This document shows positions 33,689 through 42,543 of a stretch of DNA of 53,368 bases, piece after piece. Each line of letters starts with the position of its first letter. The stretch's first letter is position 1. The notes under the pieces were generated by a model. The model saw nothing but the letters and a program-made list of their open reading frames with translations. It did not search any database and was not told where the DNA came from. The position numbers and the translations under genes were made by a program. Source of the DNA: UBA9715 sp045629845 (lineage in GTDB: Bacteria; Actinomycetota; Coriobacteriia; Coriobacteriales; Eggerthellaceae); assembly GCA_045629845.1 (NCBI GenBank), contig JAZQRZ010000161.1, positions 1 through 53,368 of the forward strand, in the 5' to 3' direction.

Positions 33689-35566
33689 ATGGTTCCGTTT
33701 GAAAGTATTTGGTCGCAAGTTGCGCCTTTGGTTACGCGTGCCGAACGACCGTCGCGTTATATCAACCGCGAGTGGGGGTGTGTTTATAAGCCCGACGCGG
33801 ATTTTCGCTTTTGTATGGTGTATCCCGATACCTACGAGCTTGGTCAGGCTAATCAGGCGCTGCGTATTTTGGTAAACGCAGTAAACGCGCAGCCAGGCAT
33901 GGCAGCCGAGCGCGGTTTTTTGCCAGCGCCAGAAATGTGCGATGCCCTGCGCGAAGCGCAGCTTCCCCTGTTTTCTATCGAAAGCTGTGCGCCTTTGGCA
34001 GCCTTCGATGCTATTGGAATTACTCTGCCGCATGAATTGGCAGCAACGAATGTGCTTGAAGCAATCGACTTGGCAGGTTTGCCACTTCGTGCGCAGGATC
34101 GTGCCGAGGACGATTCATTTGTTCTTGCTGGTGGCCCTTGCGCGTATAACCCCGAGCCATATGCACCGTTTTTTGATGCCATAAACATCGGGGAAGGGGA
34201 GGAATCGCTTCCCGAAGGTTTGCAGCTTATCCGCACCATGAGGCAACGTGGTGCAACGCGTCGAGAAATTTGGCACGCGCTTGCACAGTTGGATGGTTGG
34301 TATGTGCCAGCTTTGTATCGCTGGCGTACAGAAGAGGAAGCGCAAGTAGCTGGTTCATGGATAGAACCGTTGGAAGAGGGCTTACCAACCACTATTGTGA
34401 AGCGGCTTTTCGATGGGTTCGCAGCTAGTTCGGCGTGGGAGCCTTGCATTGTTCCTTTTGCTGAAGCTGTGCATGATCGCCTGAACGTCGAAGTTCTGCG
34501 TGGTTGCGCGCGTGGCTGTCGTTTTTGTCAGGCAGGCATGATGTATCGCCCTGTGCGCGAACGTTCGGCCGATAACGTTGTTGATGCAGTGGTGCGTGGC
34601 TTAGCTGAAACGGGATATGACGAAGTGTCGCTGACTTCGCTTTCTACGACAGACCACTCGCAAATTGCCCAGATTCTTGAACGCTTGAATAAGCAGTTTG
34701 AAGGTACGGGTGTGCGCATTTCTATTCCATCGCAGCGCCTGGATTCGTTCGGTGCACGTATGGCGGATTTGGTGGCTGGTCAAAAGAAAGGTGGCCTTAC
34801 CTTTGCGCCCGAGGCAGGAACACAGCGTCTGCGCGATGTCATTAACAAGAACGTGACCGAAGAAGATTTGTTCGGTGCGGTTGATGCAGCGTTTGCTGCT
34901 GGCTGGCGTCGTTGCAAGTTGTATTTCATGATTGGCTTGCCTACCGAAACCGATGACGATATCAAAGGCATTGCTCGTTTGGTACAGCAGGTGTACGACC
35001 GCGCAAAGGCAATCGTTCCCAAAGAGCAAAAGGGCTCGATTCAGATTTCTGCATCCGTGGCTTTGTTTGTGCCAAAGTCGCACACGCCTTTCCAGTGGTG
35101 TGGTCAAATTCCGCCTGAAGAAGCTTTGCGTCGTGTAAATCTGTTGCGCCATTCGGTGAAGTATCGCGCCATTACGGTTAGCTGGCATGATCCTAAAACT
35201 AGCTTTGTCGAAGCTGTCATGTCGCGCTCGGGTCGCGAGGCGGCTGACTTGGTAGAAGCTGCATGGAAGCGCGGTGCACGTTTTGATGCCTGGTCTGAAT
35301 GCTTCCGTGAAGATGCGTGGCGTGATTCTGCAGCTGAATTAGGTATTGATGTTGAAGCGGTTGCACAGGTGGGTCATCCAACCGATTACATACTGCCGTG
35401 GGAACATATTAGTTGTGGCGCTGACCGTCGCTGGCTTGCGCGTGAATACGACCTTGCTGTGCGCGAGGAAACAACACCAGATTGCACCTTTGGGCGTTGT
35501 TCGGCTTGCGGCGTGTGTATGAAGTTGGGAACCGATAATCAATTGGCAGGTGATCGCAATGACTGA
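33689..35566 (+). CDS. B12-binding-type radical SAM protein (TIGR03960 family)
   Basis: A 625-residue protein. The N-terminal half has a cobalamin-binding-like fold (FCMVYPDTYELGQANQALRIL). The radical-SAM cluster motif is in RGCARGCRFCQAG. A C-terminal Cys-rich block (CTFGRCSACGVC) could hold another cluster or zinc. Such proteins are usually paired with a TIGR03936/DUF2344 protein, exactly as here. Substrate unknown; a role in RNA or cofactor modification has been suggested for the pair but is not established. Confidence 0.88.
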   Translation: MVPFESIWSQVAPLVTRAERPSRYINREWGCVYKPDADFRFCMVYPDTYELGQANQALRILVNAVNAQPGMAAERGFLPAPEMCDALREAQLPLFSIESCAPLAAFDAIGITLPHELAATNVLEAIDLAGLPLRAQDRAEDDSFVLAGGPCAYNPEPYAPFFDAINIGEGEESLPEGLQLIRTMRQRGATRREIWHALAQLDGWYVPALYRWRTEEEAQVAGSWIEPLEEGLPTTIVKRLFDGFAASSAWEPCIVPFAEAVHDRLNVEVLRGCARGCRFCQAGMMYRPVRERSADNVVDAVVRGLAETGYDEVSLTSLSTTDHSQIAQILERLNKQFEGTGVRISIPSQRLDSFGARMADLVAGQKKGGLTFAPEAGTQRLRDVINKNVTEEDLFGAVDAAFAAGWRRCKLYFMIGLPTETDDDIKGIARLVQQVYDRAKAIVPKEQKGSIQISASVALFVPKSHTPFQWCGQIPPEEALRRVNLLRHSVKYRAITVSWHDPKTSFVEAVMSRSGREAADLVEAAWKRGARFDAWSECFREDAWRDSAAELGIDVEAVAQVGHPTDYILPWEHISCGADRRWLAREYDLAVREETTPDCTFGRCSACGVCMKLGTDNQLAGDRND

Positions 35567-36173
35567 TCCTAATGCACCTCGCGTATTTCGCCTGCGTTCA
35601 ACTTTTATCGAGCGCGATCGTTTGGCACTGCTTTCTCATTTGGAAGTAGCTCATGCGCTTGAACGCACGGTGCGTCGTGCAGGCTTACCCTTTGCTGTTA
35701 GCCAAGGTTTTTCGCCTCATATGAAGATTGCTTTTGGTGCAGCGCTTCCAGTGGGCGTGGGTTCGACGTGCGAAATCTTCGATTTGCAGCTACGTGAATA
35801 TGTTGCTGCTGATAAAGCGCTTGCTGCTTTACAACAGGCCAGCGTGCCTGATCTTATGGTTCAGGAATGTCACTATATCGAGCCTTCTGCGCCAGCTGCT
35901 AGCGTTGCATTTCCGTTTTCAACGTACGAAGTATGCTTTGATGCGCCAGTTGAATCGATTACAGTTCCCGAGTCGATTACGGTAGTACGTAAGCGTAAGG
36001 AAAAGCAGCTGGTAGTAAGCGATTTTTTGGCAGAGCCTTTCGCGATTGAAGGCAATTGTGCAACGTTTACGCTTGAAGCAAAACCAACTGGTTCATTGCG
36101 TCCTGATGTGTTGCTTCAACACTGCGACTTGCCTGCAACCGTTCTTTCAATTACTCGCATCGCCCAACGTTAA
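35559..36173 (+). CDS. Radical SAM-associated protein (TIGR03936 / DUF2344)
   Basis: A 204-residue protein with the family start FRLRSTFIERDRLALLSHLE and the RRAGLPFAVSQGFSPHMKI block. It overlaps the radical-SAM gene by a few bases, and an 8-nt match to the anti-SD (AGGTGATC) precedes ATG 35559. In many bacteria the two are fused or adjacent. Function unknown, probably an accessory to the upstream enzyme. Confidence 0.88.
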   Translation: MTDPNAPRVFRLRSTFIERDRLALLSHLEVAHALERTVRRAGLPFAVSQGFSPHMKIAFGAALPVGVGSTCEIFDLQLREYVAADKALAALQQASVPDLMVQECHYIEPSAPAASVAFPFSTYEVCFDAPVESITVPESITVVRKRKEKQLVVSDFLAEPFAIEGNCATFTLEAKPTGSLRPDVLLQHCDLPATVLSITRIAQR

Positions 36174-36204
36174 TGTGACAAAGGGGTAGTCCCTTTGTCA
36201 CATT
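36172..36204. terminator. Bidirectional hairpin between convergent genes, dispersed-family member
   Basis: A 14-bp perfect stem, AATGTGACAAAGGG (36172-36185) with 36191-36204. It overlaps both stop codons of the convergent genes. Same family as 11318, 21653 and 26273. Confidence 0.75.
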
Positions 36205-38351
36205 TAAGCACCAAGCCAGACGTTGCCAGTCTTGTGCCAGTTGGCCATGTTGAAGATGTTACCCTTGATTTCGTATTCCACGAAACGTTGGCCTAAATCG
36301 CCAGCAGTGGTTGTGGCATCAAAGTAGCGAATGCGATTCGGGTCGTTAATCTCGAAGAACGTGGCGCCATATGCAGCACCATTTCCACCCATGGCATTAA
36401 TTACCGTGGGATGAATATCGTCGTGGCTGACGGGCATATCTGAAATACGAACCGGTTCGCGTTCATCACCAGCAGCAGCATTTTTCGAAGGCTTTACCAA
36501 CATGATGGGGCTAATGGGATCACGCGGAGGATCGTCGGTCAGATACCACACGCCATGGTCAGCCGTCACGATAATGGTTGCTTCGTCGTACAGACCCAAA
36601 CGCTTTAGCTCGGCCATGTATTCGGTTACAACCTTCATCGAGCCTTTTGCCTGAGCAAGTTGGTTCGACTGGTTGGTGCCAACATTTTCACCGTCTTCAT
36701 TAACCGAGAAGGGGAAGTGCGGTCCAAACAGATGAATGAAGCGGAAAGCACCTGCTTCGCCTTTGTCAGTTGCTTCAAGGCCACGCGTTTTAACCATGTC
36801 TAAGATGGCGGCATCGTCAAGTTCGTAAAGCGAATCGTTAAGGTCTCCGTTGCTGCTATCAGCAATCATGCGGTTGTTTAAATCGCTTGTGTAATACCAG
36901 AAAGCAGGCTTAAGCGCCCATGGCATTTCGCGGTATAACGCGCACTGCTCCATAGCAATAAAGGTGTCCCATACATTAAGCGGCGCTTGGTTAATAGGGT
37001 GCACATTCAGGGTTTCTTCGGTAATAGCACGGTCGGCTTCGTTGTTGAAATCCATCATGAGCGAATCGGAATAAATGCCGATGGAATAGCCTAAGTCATG
37101 CACATCGTTAAGGAACGTGCTGCGTTCGTATTTGGTGCGACGGTATTCAGCAATGTCTTCGCCAGGGGCAGGCTTTTGGGCTGTCAGCATATTGGGAATG
37201 GCGTTTGAAGTAGGAATCATCGTGCCCGCACTATTGCGGAAGTACGTGAAGTCCTCGAAGTCATCAAGGAAATGGTCGTTCTTTTTACGGATTTCTTCCA
37301 GAATGGCGGTGTCGTACGTGTCCAAAACAAAGACAACAACATTGCTTTTTGGCGAAACGGTAAGCAATGAGCCTTGGGTAACATAGGGCTTGTTTTGTTC
37401 GTCAATAGCTGTTTTAGATGCATCGATTGCTACGCTAACAACGCCGACAAGCTGCATAATCATAATCACACAGGCTGCAGCAGTGGCGACTTTCAGTGTA
37501 GTGTGTGCTCGGCGCCAACATACGACAACAAGTGCGGCAATAATGGCAAGCCATACAATGCCCGATACAATTTTCTTTTCAACAAAGAACCAATCATTCC
37601 AATTGATGAAGCCGCCATCGGCTGGCATCATGCCTTGGTTCATAAAAAGCGATTGCACATAGGCGGCAACAGTTAAAGCGAACAATACGATGATCGCCAC
37701 ATAGAAAGGGCGTCCTTTAAGGAGCGAAACCAAAGCGGCAGCAATAAGAGCGAAAGCTAGACAGAATACAACTGGAATCCACCAAACAACCCCTAGGCCA
37801 AACACGAGGCTATCGCCGTTTGAACCGTAGATTTCAAGCGAGGGAGCAATAAAAATAATGAAAGCCATGAATATACACATGACAAGAGCAAAGGCAAAAC
37901 GCTTCGGCCAACCCATGCGGTGCGGTGCATCGCTGACCTGTGCGTTGCAGGCATCTCTAAGCGATGCAGCAACGTCGCGTGCGCGAGCCATACGTGAAGA
38001 GGCATCAGGCGATGTTGGATCGATGGTTGACACGTCGTTTTCTGAAATCTTACGAGCGTTTTCATCGATATTAAACAGCTGGTACAACTTGCGTCGCGTG
38101 CGGCGGAAAACAACGCCGATTACTGCTGACAGTGCAACTGCTAAACCTGCTACGGCCTGAATGGTATAGGTCATAACCGAAGGGTCGACATAAGCAAAGG
38201 CACTGTTCGTAGGGACAAGCGACCAAACAGTTATAAGACTTGCTAGGGTTGCGGCATACAAAATGCCAAGTATCGCGCGCGCACACACGCGCGCGCGGTG
38301 GTATTCGGAAAGCGGATTAAGGCCCGCCTGATTACTTCTATATATATGCAT
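36204..38351 (-). CDS. Membrane-bound sulfatase/phosphatase-superfamily protein
   Basis: A 715-residue protein. Several membrane helices (about 23-45, 57-83 and five more between about 150 and 320) precede an alkaline-phosphatase-superfamily domain (about 345-690): VVVFVLDTYD at the metal-binding start, the Thr/Ser-rich segment GTMIPTSNAIPNML near the nucleophile position, and IIVTADHG. The architecture resembles LTA-synthase-like and phosphoethanolamine-transferase-like enzymes, so it may modify surface polymers. Exact substrate unknown. A CG/CA tract lies in its early coding region. A TATAAT reads on the minus strand at 38434-38439. Confidence 0.78.
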   Translation of the reverse strand: MHIYRSNQAGLNPLSEYHRARVCARAILGILYAATLASLITVWSLVPTNSAFAYVDPSVMTYTIQAVAGLAVALSAVIGVVFRRTRRKLYQLFNIDENARKISENDVSTIDPTSPDASSRMARARDVAASLRDACNAQVSDAPHRMGWPKRFAFALVMCIFMAFIIFIAPSLEIYGSNGDSLVFGLGVVWWIPVVFCLAFALIAAALVSLLKGRPFYVAIIVLFALTVAAYVQSLFMNQGMMPADGGFINWNDWFFVEKKIVSGIVWLAIIAALVVVCWRRAHTTLKVATAAACVIMIMQLVGVVSVAIDASKTAIDEQNKPYVTQGSLLTVSPKSNVVVFVLDTYDTAILEEIRKKNDHFLDDFEDFTYFRNSAGTMIPTSNAIPNMLTAQKPAPGEDIAEYRRTKYERSTFLNDVHDLGYSIGIYSDSLMMDFNNEADRAITEETLNVHPINQAPLNVWDTFIAMEQCALYREMPWALKPAFWYYTSDLNNRMIADSSNGDLNDSLYELDDAAILDMVKTRGLEATDKGEAGAFRFIHLFGPHFPFSVNEDGENVGTNQSNQLAQAKGSMKVVTEYMAELKRLGLYDEATIIVTADHGVWYLTDDPPRDPISPIMLVKPSKNAAAGDEREPVRISDMPVSHDDIHPTVINAMGGNGAAYGATFFEINDPNRIRYFDATTTAGDLGQRFVEYEIKGNIFNMANWHKTGNVWLGA

Positions 38352-38530
38352 TACTCTATAGTTTGACTAGCCTCGTGAACTCTTATTACGCGATATAGTA
38401 ACTCTTCCCCAAGTCACACAATCGGAAACGAATTATACTAGCGGCTGGTTTGGGACTGAACCCGTACGCGCGCCTTTCTTATGTTCTTCACGAGAACTCA
38501 CGAAGCGCCTGGTAGAGATAAGAATTATTC

Positions 38531-38881
38531 TTAGCCGAGTAGGCTTTCCCATTCCTTTTCGCGGAAGCCGACAAGCACTGTGTCATCCAGTATTAGCAAG
38601 GGTCGTTTTACCAGCATGCCATTGGTTGCAAGCAGGTCGTACATTTCGTCTTCCGAAAGGGTGGGAAGCTTATCTTTCAGGCCTAGTTCTCGATATAGCA
38701 TGCCGCTGGTGTTAAAAAAGCGTCGCAGCGGCAAATCGCTCATCTTGTGCCAAAGCTTTAGCTCGGCAGCTGTTGGGTTGTTCTCCACAATATGCCGACT
38801 ATCGAATTCGATATTGTGATCGCTGAGCCATGCTTTAGCTTTCTTGCAGGTTGAGCAGGGGGGATATTCGATGAACAGCAT
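38531..38881 (-). CDS. ArsC/Spx-family thioredoxin-fold protein
   Basis: 116 residues, the family size. It starts MLFIEYPPCSTCKKAKAWL with a CxxC pair and has the conserved KRPLLI motif. ArsC-like arsenate reductases and Spx/MgsR/YffB regulators share this fold. A CxxC and the absence of ars neighbours make arsenic resistance doubtful; a Spx-like or generic thiol oxidoreductase role is equally likely. Confidence 0.85.
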   Translation of the reverse strand: MLFIEYPPCSTCKKAKAWLSDHNIEFDSRHIVENNPTAAELKLWHKMSDLPLRRFFNTSGMLYRELGLKDKLPTLSEDEMYDLLATNGMLVKRPLLILDDTVLVGFREKEWESLLG

Positions 38882-38964
38882 GATGCCTCCCGTTTGTTTG
38901 CATTACAAATAAGCGCTTTCTTTATTGTAGCGTTTGGAAGTGTGGATTTTTCACAAGATGGGTA

Positions 38965-38993
38965 TTGCGTCCGTGCGTCATGTCAAGTAATAT
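38965..38993 (+). promoter_or_regulatory. Promoter of tRNA-Asp
   Basis: TTGCGT (38965-38970), a 17-nt spacer and TAATAT (38988-38993), 18 nt before the tRNA. Confidence 0.65.
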
Positions 38994-39011
38994 ATCCCTC
39001 GCTGAAAACAC

Positions 39012-39088
<77 letters not shown>

Positions 39089-39099
39089 CGAAACTCCTG

Positions 39100-39127
39100 G
39101 CCAATCCGCTATGCGGGTTGGCTTTTT
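39100..39127 (+). terminator. Terminator after tRNA-Asp
   Basis: A 10-bp stem with one wobble pair (39100-39109 with 39113-39122) and five T. The stretch 39128-39422 that follows is GC-richer and I see no supported gene in it. Confidence 0.85.
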
Positions 39128-39422
39128 GTTTTCATGGCCCACCAAAATCGGTGCCGAGGGGACAATGGGGGTTAGGGTTAGCGGCACGGGTCAAGGTTGC
39201 CCGAAGGGCCGAGCGGGATTCGTGGAGCTAATGAACACCCCGCGCAAGTAGGGTTTCTTTTTCTGGGGACTTGGGCTGGTGCCATGTTTCGAAAAGCGTT
39301 CCCACCTGGATTGCTCAGCACCTGTGTCCGTCGGGCGCATGTTCTTCGCTCCTGGTGACGCTCGGCTTGCCCCGACCGACGCGCCATGTCGGCGGCGCCT
39401 AAACGCGGATCGGTGGAGAATC

Positions 39423-39606
39423 TGTCACAAAGTCGGGTTTTTGCAATAATGACCGCAGCCGTGCGGGGCGTTTCGCGCCCTGTTTGCCTGTCAGCGCCCC
39501 GCGCGGGGAGGTGCCTTAGGGTGTCTATGCCGGTAACCGCAGGAAACACATAACGCAGGTCGGAATAATGGGGAAGAGGAATTTGTAAAAACCCGATTTT
39601 GTGACA
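39423..39606. mobile_element. MITE-like element with 24-bp inverted repeats
   Basis: The ends 39423-39446 and 39583-39606 are inverted copies matching at 22 of 24 positions, starting TGTCACAAA and ending TTTGTGACA, that is TG...CA ends. The similarity extends a few bases outward with a one-base indel. About 136 bp lie between, GC-rich with short hairpins and no ORF of note. Size and structure fit a miniature inverted-repeat element or an IS remnant. No transposase is nearby. Confidence 0.6.
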
Positions 39607-39612
39607 AGATTC

Positions 39613-39942
39613 CTACTTCGATTCCGTCGCCTTGATTGCGCCCCGGCAGTGAATTCTCACGACTTGGTTGGCGTCGGTCTCCGATACCCTCCTCAACTCT
39701 TCCATGTAAGGTCGAACGAGCTCCGGCCTTCTCTTCCCAAGGACGCGGAACATCTCGGGCGCTTCCATCCTGACCTTGCCATCCTCGTCGTGCAGGAGCT
39801 TATCGAACACTGGCATGCGGCCTTCATAGATCTCGGGCGTGTTCGTGGCGATGTTCTCCGATGCCCAGACGAAGGCGAGCCTGACCTTCGCATTTTCGTC
39901 GGACGCGAGGCGGAACATTCTCTGCCAATACGGCTCGATCAC
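39613..39942 (-). pseudogene. Fragment of a HEAT-repeat, DNA alkylation repair-like protein
   Basis: About 110 codons on the minus strand encode helical-repeat sequence (VRLAFVWASENIAT, GKVRMEAPEMFRVLGKRRPE, VVRIHCRGAIKAT) like the C-terminal part of AlkD-like or other HEAT-repeat proteins. Full-length relatives are about twice as long or more. The frame has only a GTG start without ribosome site, a stop lies about 16 codons upstream, and another gene remnant abuts it head to head. Likely a truncated relic. Confidence 0.5.
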
Positions 39943-40107
39943 CTGAAAGTCGACGAGGCGCGCAAGAGCCTGACTCAGCGCGTACGTGAGCTATCGGAAA
40001 TCAAAGAGGAAATCCAGAGTGCTCAGTTCCTCGAGATGCAGGCTCTCGACATGGGCGGCGCTGCAGGCATCGGCCATTCCGACTCGAATGCGAAACCCAC
40101 GAAATAA
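39940..40107 (+). pseudogene. C-terminal fragment of an unidentified protein
   Basis: The last 56 codons of a plus-strand frame read like real protein (VDEARKSLTQRVRELSEIKE, ending MGGAAGIGHSDSNAKPTK). Upstream of about 39940 the same frame is only the shadow of the minus-strand HEAT fragment. No start or ribosome site is present, so this seems to be the 3' end of a gene cut by a rearrangement. Confidence 0.35.
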
Positions 40108-40130
40108 AGTGCGCGCATCGCCATTTCGGA

Positions 40131-40171
40131 TATAATCGTTTTGCCCGTGGCTAGCCGATTGGCACGGGCAA
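40131..40171 (+). promoter_or_regulatory. TATAAT box and 5' leader hairpin of the LRR gene
   Basis: A consensus TATAAT (40131-40136), without a good -35, is followed by a 9-bp perfect stem (TTGCCCGTG 40141-40149 with 40163-40171). The transcript would start near the hairpin, which may stabilise the 5' end. Confidence 0.4.
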
Positions 40172-40196
40172 TGAGCAGCTGTGAAAGGCTAGTCCG

Positions 40197-42389
40197 ATGG
40201 GGCAATTCGACGCTAATGCAACAAAAGAGCAGCTAGCTCAGATGGAACGCGAGTTCGCGCGCAAACGGGAGGCTGCGGCCTTGCGTCGCGCTGCCGAGCG
40301 CGCACGCCTTTCGGAAGAGCGAACCTTCTTTGATGCTGAAGGAACCTCTTGGACTTATATCGTGGTAGACGACAGCTTCGCACGTGTGTGTGGTTGCGAT
40401 ACCGAATGCCTATCACTTGTGATGCCTGATCAGATTGACGGCTATCCGGTACGCGAAATCGACGCCGAGGCGCTTTCTGGCCTCGATACGCCGCGCGTAA
40501 TCACATGTTGTGACAGCGTCGAGTCGATTGGTCCTTATGCGTTTCGCGGATGTGCGAATCTACGCCGGCTGGTCTTGCCATTTGCTACATCGTCTTTCTC
40601 TTCTAGTTGGGTGGCGCGTTGCCCCAACATCGAAGAGCTTGTGTTGCCCGGTGGTTTGGAAGTTATAGAAGCCGATGTACTTGCGTATCCAACCGTGCAA
40701 GTGCTCGAGATTGGGGCAGGTACGCATGCGGTGAGGCCTGGCGCTTTCGAGAAGGGTCAGATTCGCAAACTGAGCGTCGATCAGCGCAATAATCGCTTGA
40801 TGACCGATGGTACGTGTATTTATTCAGCTGATGGTGCCGAGTTAATTGCGATGGCCTGCAAGGCAGAGGAATACGCTGTTACTGCGGAGTGCCGCCACCT
40901 CGGCGAGAAAGCGTTTGCTGGCGCAACGGGGCTTACGCATGTTTCACTTCCAGAGGGGCTCGAATCGATTGGTTCGTTCGCTTTCGCCTATTCGGGTATT
41001 ACGTCACTTGACTGCCCGAGCACGCTTATCGCAATTGGACGCAAAGCCTTCCTGCGCTGTCCAGCGCTAAAGGAAATACACTTGAACGAGGGGCTGCGCT
41101 CCATCGCTGCGGAGGCGTTTGCTGGTTCTGCGCTCGAACGGCTAAGCATTCCCGCATCGACCGCAGAAATTGGGCGGTCGATTACTGTGCGCACTGGTAT
41201 GCAGCATGCGGGGGCTAACGCCGCGTTTTCGATTAATCCGGCCAACGCAACGTATTTCGTTGATGAGTACGGATGCCTGTACGCGCGCCGTGCTGACGGC
41301 GTGCACCTAATCGAAATGCTTGATACCGACGTGCGTTCTTACGATGTGCTTGCCGAAACAGTTGCTATCGACGAGAAGGCTTTTGCCTACCTTGCAGCAC
41401 TCGAGTCGGTGACCATGCCCGAGGGCTTGAAGTCCATTGGTGATGGTGCATTCCGCTTTTGCCGTCATCTGCGGGAAGTTGGCCTTCCTGCATCGGTTAC
41501 ATCGATTGGCGATGATGCATTCATCGATACAGCGCTCGAACGCTTCAACATCCCTTCCAGACTTCTCGATATCGGTTCGCGCGCTCTCATCACGGATGGA
41601 GCTCACCATGAAGGCCGGCCTCCGTCTTTGCGCGAAATCACCGTGAGTGCGGACAACCCGCGTTTTTTCATGCATACGGGTATGCTCTGTCGCCGTACGG
41701 CGACGGGTGCGAGTGTTGTCGTGTTCACGAACTCATGCGCTCGCGTAAACTTTCCCGATACGATTGAGGCTGTCGAAGACTACGCTTTTAACAATGCATT
41801 CGATATCGAAGAGCTGCACCTGAATGCACGCTTAAGCTCGATTGGGGCGTGCGGGCTTAGCGTGGAATGCGCGATTAGAACCGTCCGTATCGACGTCGCC
41901 GAGCCAATCGAGGGGCACTCGTCGTTCCTGCTCCGCTTTCCCGATACGTCGCGTAGCGTTCATGGGTTCCTGCTTGCGCTTGGAATGTTCGGGTCGCTCA
42001 ATCTTCCCGACATTATGGCTCAGTATGACAGCTGCATAGCTAGCTCGCGTAACTACCGCGCCCCGGGTGACAGCTCCAATGCAAGCGCATACGAGCAGGT
42101 GAAGTTGATTTGCGCGCGTCTGCAGGACGCAGTGCTGCTTACCGAGGATAATGCTAAGCGCTACCGCACGCTGATTATTGATAACATCGAGGAGATTTGC
42201 GTCGATATTGCGCGCCACGACGACCGTGAGACGCTTGGCGCGCTGGCTAACTTAGGGCTTCTTCATGCCGAGAACATCAACGTGGTTATCGATGCGGTGA
42301 ATCACTTACAAGATGCCTCAATGACGGGTTATCTGCTCGAGCTGAAGCGTCTTCGCTTCGGGTATGGGTCTAGCGATTACGACATTTAA
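40197..42389 (+). CDS. BspA-like leucine-rich-repeat protein without export signal
   Basis: 730 residues. The first 45 residues are a charged coiled coil (LAQMEREFARKREAAALRRA) with no signal peptide. LRR_5/BspA-type repeats follow from about 85 to 580 (for example LVLPGGLEVIEADVLAYP and VTMPEGLKSIGDGAFRFC), ending in a helical domain of about 130 residues. BspA-like proteins are usually surface adhesins; this one should be cytoplasmic unless exported by another route. Function unknown. A small membrane-protein gene follows. Confidence 0.85.
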   Translation: MGQFDANATKEQLAQMEREFARKREAAALRRAAERARLSEERTFFDAEGTSWTYIVVDDSFARVCGCDTECLSLVMPDQIDGYPVREIDAEALSGLDTPRVITCCDSVESIGPYAFRGCANLRRLVLPFATSSFSSSWVARCPNIEELVLPGGLEVIEADVLAYPTVQVLEIGAGTHAVRPGAFEKGQIRKLSVDQRNNRLMTDGTCIYSADGAELIAMACKAEEYAVTAECRHLGEKAFAGATGLTHVSLPEGLESIGSFAFAYSGITSLDCPSTLIAIGRKAFLRCPALKEIHLNEGLRSIAAEAFAGSALERLSIPASTAEIGRSITVRTGMQHAGANAAFSINPANATYFVDEYGCLYARRADGVHLIEMLDTDVRSYDVLAETVAIDEKAFAYLAALESVTMPEGLKSIGDGAFRFCRHLREVGLPASVTSIGDDAFIDTALERFNIPSRLLDIGSRALITDGAHHEGRPPSLREITVSADNPRFFMHTGMLCRRTATGASVVVFTNSCARVNFPDTIEAVEDYAFNNAFDIEELHLNARLSSIGACGLSVECAIRTVRIDVAEPIEGHSSFLLRFPDTSRSVHGFLLALGMFGSLNLPDIMAQYDSCIASSRNYRAPGDSSNASAYEQVKLICARLQDAVLLTEDNAKRYRTLIIDNIEEICVDIARHDDRETLGALANLGLLHAENINVVIDAVNHLQDASMTGYLLELKRLRFGYGSSDYDI

Positions 42390-42543
42390 CAACACCGCTT
42401 TCTATCGTTTCATGGTGGTATCCAAATGCCAATTGAGGTAAGTGAAACACCTGGTTGCTGGTATACTCTAAGCATAGTGCTCGTCAATTTCCGCTTGGCG
42501 TTCACCCTTGGCTGGCGCCCCGAACGAGAGGGGGATGTGCCGT

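Noticed and set aside
39178..39549. 123-codon minus-strand frame next to tRNA-Asp
   Set aside because: Pro/Arg/Ala-rich, runs across one end of the MITE-like element and has no recognisable blocks.
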